From contig NZ_JAUXXP010000025.1 of assembly GCF_030684895.1 (NCBI RefSeq), forward strand, positions 1-64,000: a stretch of DNA of 64,000 nt, written 5' to 3'. The notes beneath the pieces were generated by a model, which worked only from the letters and a program-made list of their open reading frames with translations, did no database searches and was not told where the DNA came from. Position 1 is the first letter of the stretch. Each line of letters begins with the position of its first letter. Origin of the DNA: Pseudomonas sp. (GTDB lineage Bacteria; Pseudomonadota; Gammaproteobacteria; Pseudomonadales; Pseudomonadaceae). The translations under genes and the position numbers were made by a program. This document shows, piece after piece, positions 61,736 to 64,000 of this stretch.

Positions 61736-62734
61736 ATGCGCGAACGCACCATCGCCAGCCACTTTGTCCGCGCAGCCTTGCGCGGCGCCGAACGCCAGGG
61801 CCACGACTGCACGCCGCTGCTGCGCCAACTGGGCATCCAACCGGCGCTGCTCGACGAGCCCCGCGCGCGGGTCGCCCCGGAACAGTTCGCCCGCCTAGTG
61901 CAGTTGTTATGGGAAAGCCTCGACGACGAATACCTGGGTTTCGGCCGCCTGCGCAGCAAACGCGGCACCTTCGCCATGATGTGTTACGCGATCATTCACT
62001 GCCATTCACTGGAAAAAGCCCTGGGCCGTGGCGCGCTGTTCTACAGCCTGTTCCCCGAAGCCCCGGCCATCAGCATCCAGCGCGAAGGCGACTGGGCACG
62101 CCTCAGCGTGGACGACTCCACCCTGTGGGACCCCGACCACTTTCTGGTGGAAAGCCTGCTGGTGATCTGGCATCGCCTCGGCAGCTGGCTGATCGGCCAA
62201 CGCATCCGCCTGGAAGAAGCCACCTTCACCTACAGCCAACCCGCCCACGCCGGCGAATACGAACTGCTATTCCCCTGCACCCGGCGCTTCACCGCAGGGC
62301 GCACCAGCCTGCTGTTTCACGCACGCTACCTGGCCATGCCGCTGCTGCAGGATGAACGCACCCTCAAGCAATTCCTCCAGCACTCCCCCGCCGACCTGCT
62401 GGCCCGCCCGGATGGCGGTGACAGCCTGATCAGCCAGATCCGCCGCCTACTCGGCCGCGACTGCAGCAACTGGCCGGACCTGGATGCCGTAGCCCAGCAA
62501 CTGCATATGAGCCCACAAACCCTGCGCCGGCACTTGCGTGAGGAAGGCTCGAGCTTTCAGGAGTTGAAGGACCATCTGCGCCGGGACTTGGCGATTTACC
62601 ACCTGGGGCGTGATGAGCTGGCGATTCAGGATATTGCCGAGCAACTGGGGTTTTCCGAACCGTCGGCCTTTCATCGGGCGTTTAAGAAATGGACGGGGCT
62701 AACGCCGGGGGCTTATCGGGCGCAGGAGGGATGA
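61736..62734 (+). CDS. AraC-family transcriptional regulator
   Basis: A 332-residue regulator with an Arabinose_bd-type N-terminal domain (about 15-190) and two C-terminal helix-turn-helix units: LDAVAQQLHMSPQTLRRHLREEG and IQDIAEQLGFSEPSAFHRAFKKWTGLTPGAYR. This layout is that of OruR/ArgR-like and lipid-catabolism AraC regulators. It is divergent from the acyl-CoA dehydrogenase gene, so control of the CoA-ester cluster is likely. Start ATG 61736 has AAGGAG upstream. Confidence 0.93.
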   Translation: MRERTIASHFVRAALRGAERQGHDCTPLLRQLGIQPALLDEPRARVAPEQFARLVQLLWESLDDEYLGFGRLRSKRGTFAMMCYAIIHCHSLEKALGRGALFYSLFPEAPAISIQREGDWARLSVDDSTLWDPDHFLVESLLVIWHRLGSWLIGQRIRLEEATFTYSQPAHAGEYELLFPCTRRFTAGRTSLLFHARYLAMPLLQDERTLKQFLQHSPADLLARPDGGDSLISQIRRLLGRDCSNWPDLDAVAQQLHMSPQTLRRHLREEGSSFQELKDHLRRDLAIYHLGRDELAIQDIAEQLGFSEPSAFHRAFKKWTGLTPGAYRAQEG

Positions 62735-62747
62735 GGCTGCGCTCAGA

Positions 62748-62769
62748 GCAAGCCTTGCTTGCCGTTTGT
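62748..62769 (+). terminator. Weak terminator-like hairpin after the AraC gene
   Basis: GCAAGC-CTT-GCTTGC followed by CGTTTGT. The stem is short and the T-tract broken, so this is only a possible terminator. It also marks the point where base composition turns AT-rich. Confidence 0.35.
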
Positions 62770-62885
62770 AATAAGAATGCTTATGGTCAAAGTCATACAA
62801 TAGCGGCTCGCATACCATTTAATAGAGCCGCCCTCCATCAAACTTCTAATCGCCTGAAGCGAAATATGTATCCCAAGGATAATTT

Positions 62886-63989
62886 ATGAGCTTAGAAAAA
62901 GAGATTCAGAAAGCAAGAAAAGAAATTGTATCTGACGGCTATGACATGTCGCTGGGCGAAGTAATTAATTTGTATAAAGACGGTGAATTAAAAATCAACC
63001 CCGAATTTCAAAGACTATTTCGATGGGACATCACCAGAAAAACAAGATTTATAGAGTCCATACTATTAAGCATCCCAATCCCTCCAATTTTTGTATTCCA
63101 AGATAAAGATGGGAGCTGGGAGCTTATTGATGGACTCCAAAGATTATCAACGATCTTGGAGTTCTCAGGAGCACTAAGCGGTCCAGATGGAGAAAAAGTT
63201 GAGCCTAGCACACTTGAAGGAACTAAATTCTTGCCAAGCCTTGCTAATAAACGCTGGCAGGTTTGGAGTGGCAATGACTCTGCAATTGATAAAAGCATGC
63301 AAATGCAAATTAAGCGCGCGAGAATTCGAGTTGAAATCTTGCTAAAGGAAAGTGATGAGAATGCAAAATATGAACTTTTCCAACGCTTAAACACAGGGGG
63401 CGCTCGTCTATCTGAACAGGAAGTGAGAAATTGCGTTGCCGTCATGATAAACCCTGAACTACATAAGCGACTAAAGAAATTAGCTGAATTTGACGACTTC
63501 ATTAAAACAACAAACCAGACAAGTAGCGCTCTTGAAAAACAAGCTGGAGTTGAACTTGTGTTGCGATACTTTGCATTTAAGAACCACCCATACAAAAAGG
63601 GATTAGATGTTCATGAATATCTTGACGAAGCTTTAGTCGAAATATCCAAAAGCGAAAATATTGACTGGGATAAAGAAGAGGATCTATTTAAGAAAACTTT
63701 CGGACTACTAAAAGATGCGCTTGGAGACAAAGCTTTTAAGCGCTGGGACGGAGCTAATTTTAGCGGAAAATTTCTGATGTCCTTGTACGAAACCATTGCA
63801 TTTGGTGTTGCCCAAAACATGAAAGCAATTGATAAAAAAGGAAGACAAGAACAAAAAGATTTTGTTATTTCTAAAGCCAAAAAACTTTGGGAAAATGAAG
63901 TTTTCGAGAAAAATTCTGGCGCAGGAATTCGCGGCACAACTCGGCTTACTAATCTACTACCAATGGCTGCAGGGTTCTTTAAGCCATGA
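62886..63989 (+). CDS. DUF262 (ParB/Srx-like) protein, AT-rich, candidate defence gene
   Basis: A 367-residue protein. The N-terminal DUF262 domain shows INPEFQRLFRWDITRKTRFIE, SILLSIPIPPIFVFQD and the hallmark ELIDGLQRLSTILEF, matching the DGQQR motif with Leu for Gln. NTGGARLSEQEVRNCV is typical too. The rest is helical; the HIxPQ-type HNH domain (DUF1524) of GmrSD/SspE proteins is absent. DUF262 domains bind or hydrolyse nucleotides in several anti-phage systems. AAGGAT precedes ATG 62886; TACAAT at about 62795 may be a -10 box. The gene is clearly AT-rich compared with its neighbours, a sign of acquisition. Its stop overlaps the next start (ATGA). Confidence 0.9.
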   Translation: MSLEKEIQKARKEIVSDGYDMSLGEVINLYKDGELKINPEFQRLFRWDITRKTRFIESILLSIPIPPIFVFQDKDGSWELIDGLQRLSTILEFSGALSGPDGEKVEPSTLEGTKFLPSLANKRWQVWSGNDSAIDKSMQMQIKRARIRVEILLKESDENAKYELFQRLNTGGARLSEQEVRNCVAVMINPELHKRLKKLAEFDDFIKTTNQTSSALEKQAGVELVLRYFAFKNHPYKKGLDVHEYLDEALVEISKSENIDWDKEEDLFKKTFGLLKDALGDKAFKRWDGANFSGKFLMSLYETIAFGVAQNMKAIDKKGRQEQKDFVISKAKKLWENEVFEKNSGAGIRGTTRLTNLLPMAAGFFKP

Positions 63990-64000
63990 GCAAAATAAAA
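63986..64000 (+). CDS. Start of a gene coupled to the DUF262 gene (partial at window edge)
   Basis: ATG 63986 overlaps the DUF262 stop codon as ATGA; only MSKIK is visible before the window ends. The codon use remains AT-rich. In databases, stand-alone DUF262 genes are often followed by a HEPN-like nuclease gene (MAE_28990/MAE_18760 type), but nothing in these five residues can confirm that. Confidence 0.6.

Noticed and set aside
62886..63989. Complete GmrSD or SspE type protein
   Set aside because: The HNH-type DUF1524 domain with its HIxPQ motif is missing; only the DUF262 part is present.
1..64000. CRISPR arrays, rRNA and tRNA genes
   Set aside because: No regularly spaced direct repeats, rRNA-like sequence or tRNA T-loop patterns were noticed by eye; a dedicated scan (e.g. 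tRNAscan) was not possible.

Overview
The window is GC-rich gamma-proteobacterial chromosome and almost certainly Pseudomonas. The protein families, the dense operons with ATGA/GTGA stop-start overlaps and the gene content point that way. From memory, much of the order (cob cluster, MFS transporter/glutathione peroxidase/FadL, sseA, rnd-ycgL-hydroxyacid dehydrogenase-ycgN, oligopeptidase-HIT-glutamine amidotransferase) resembles the PA1271-PA1308 part of P. aeruginosa PAO1. A secretory lipase with its foldase suggests a lipolytic, aquatic or soil species. I saw no rRNA, tRNA or CRISPR array.

Layout. 1-1157: end of an IS3-family element inserted into a tyrosine-recombinase gene, probably the remnant of a genomic island. 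1432-3646: MoxR ATPase and VWA protein, separated by a MITE-like repeat. 3704-9299: membrane proteins, class II amidotransferase, HIT protein, oligopeptidase B. 9519-13301: chemoreceptor, cyclic-nucleotide-binding protein, HNH nuclease, SpoU-type RNA methylase. 13317-16521: polyamine-binding protein, agmatine-deiminase-like enzyme and LysR regulator. 16571-20809: periplasmic peptidase, ycgN, dehydrogenase, ycgL, rnd. 20956-26142: SMP-30-like protein, spermidine-synthase-like protein, a second MITE-like copy, sulfurtransferase, an unknown gene, FadL. 26287-30700: a lipase-foldase-histidine kinase operon converging on a LuxR response regulator. 30824-33847: glutathione peroxidase, MFS transporter with an overlapping 41-residue membrane protein, periplasmic binding protein.

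33874-43150 is a complete late cobalamin pathway behind one B12 riboswitch: corrinoid adenosylation (cobO), a,c-amidation (cobB), lower ligand synthesis (bluB), aminopropanol arm (cobD, cbiB), cobQ, and nucleotide loop assembly (cobU, cobT, cobC, cobS). No early corrin-ring genes are present here. 43225-50697 holds housekeeping genes, including two tandem NlpC/P60 lipoproteins, a sirtuin, ttcA and sprT.

50825-56957 is a tight four-gene signalling operon: a cysteine-free periplasmic molybdopterin-domain (SUOX-fold) protein, a BarA-like hybrid kinase, an HD-GYP response regulator and a degenerate hybrid regulator. It is a good candidate for a pterin-responsive c-di-GMP pathway. 57146-62734 is an acyl-CoA catabolism cluster with an AraC regulator. 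At the right edge the composition drops sharply to AT-rich: a DUF262 protein overlaps the start of a truncated downstream gene, which looks like an acquired defence-type module.

Three families of dispersed inverted repeats lie between genes: the MITE-like element (two copies), a GTAGCCCGGATG-type repeat (three copies) and a GTAGGGTGG-type repeat (three copies).
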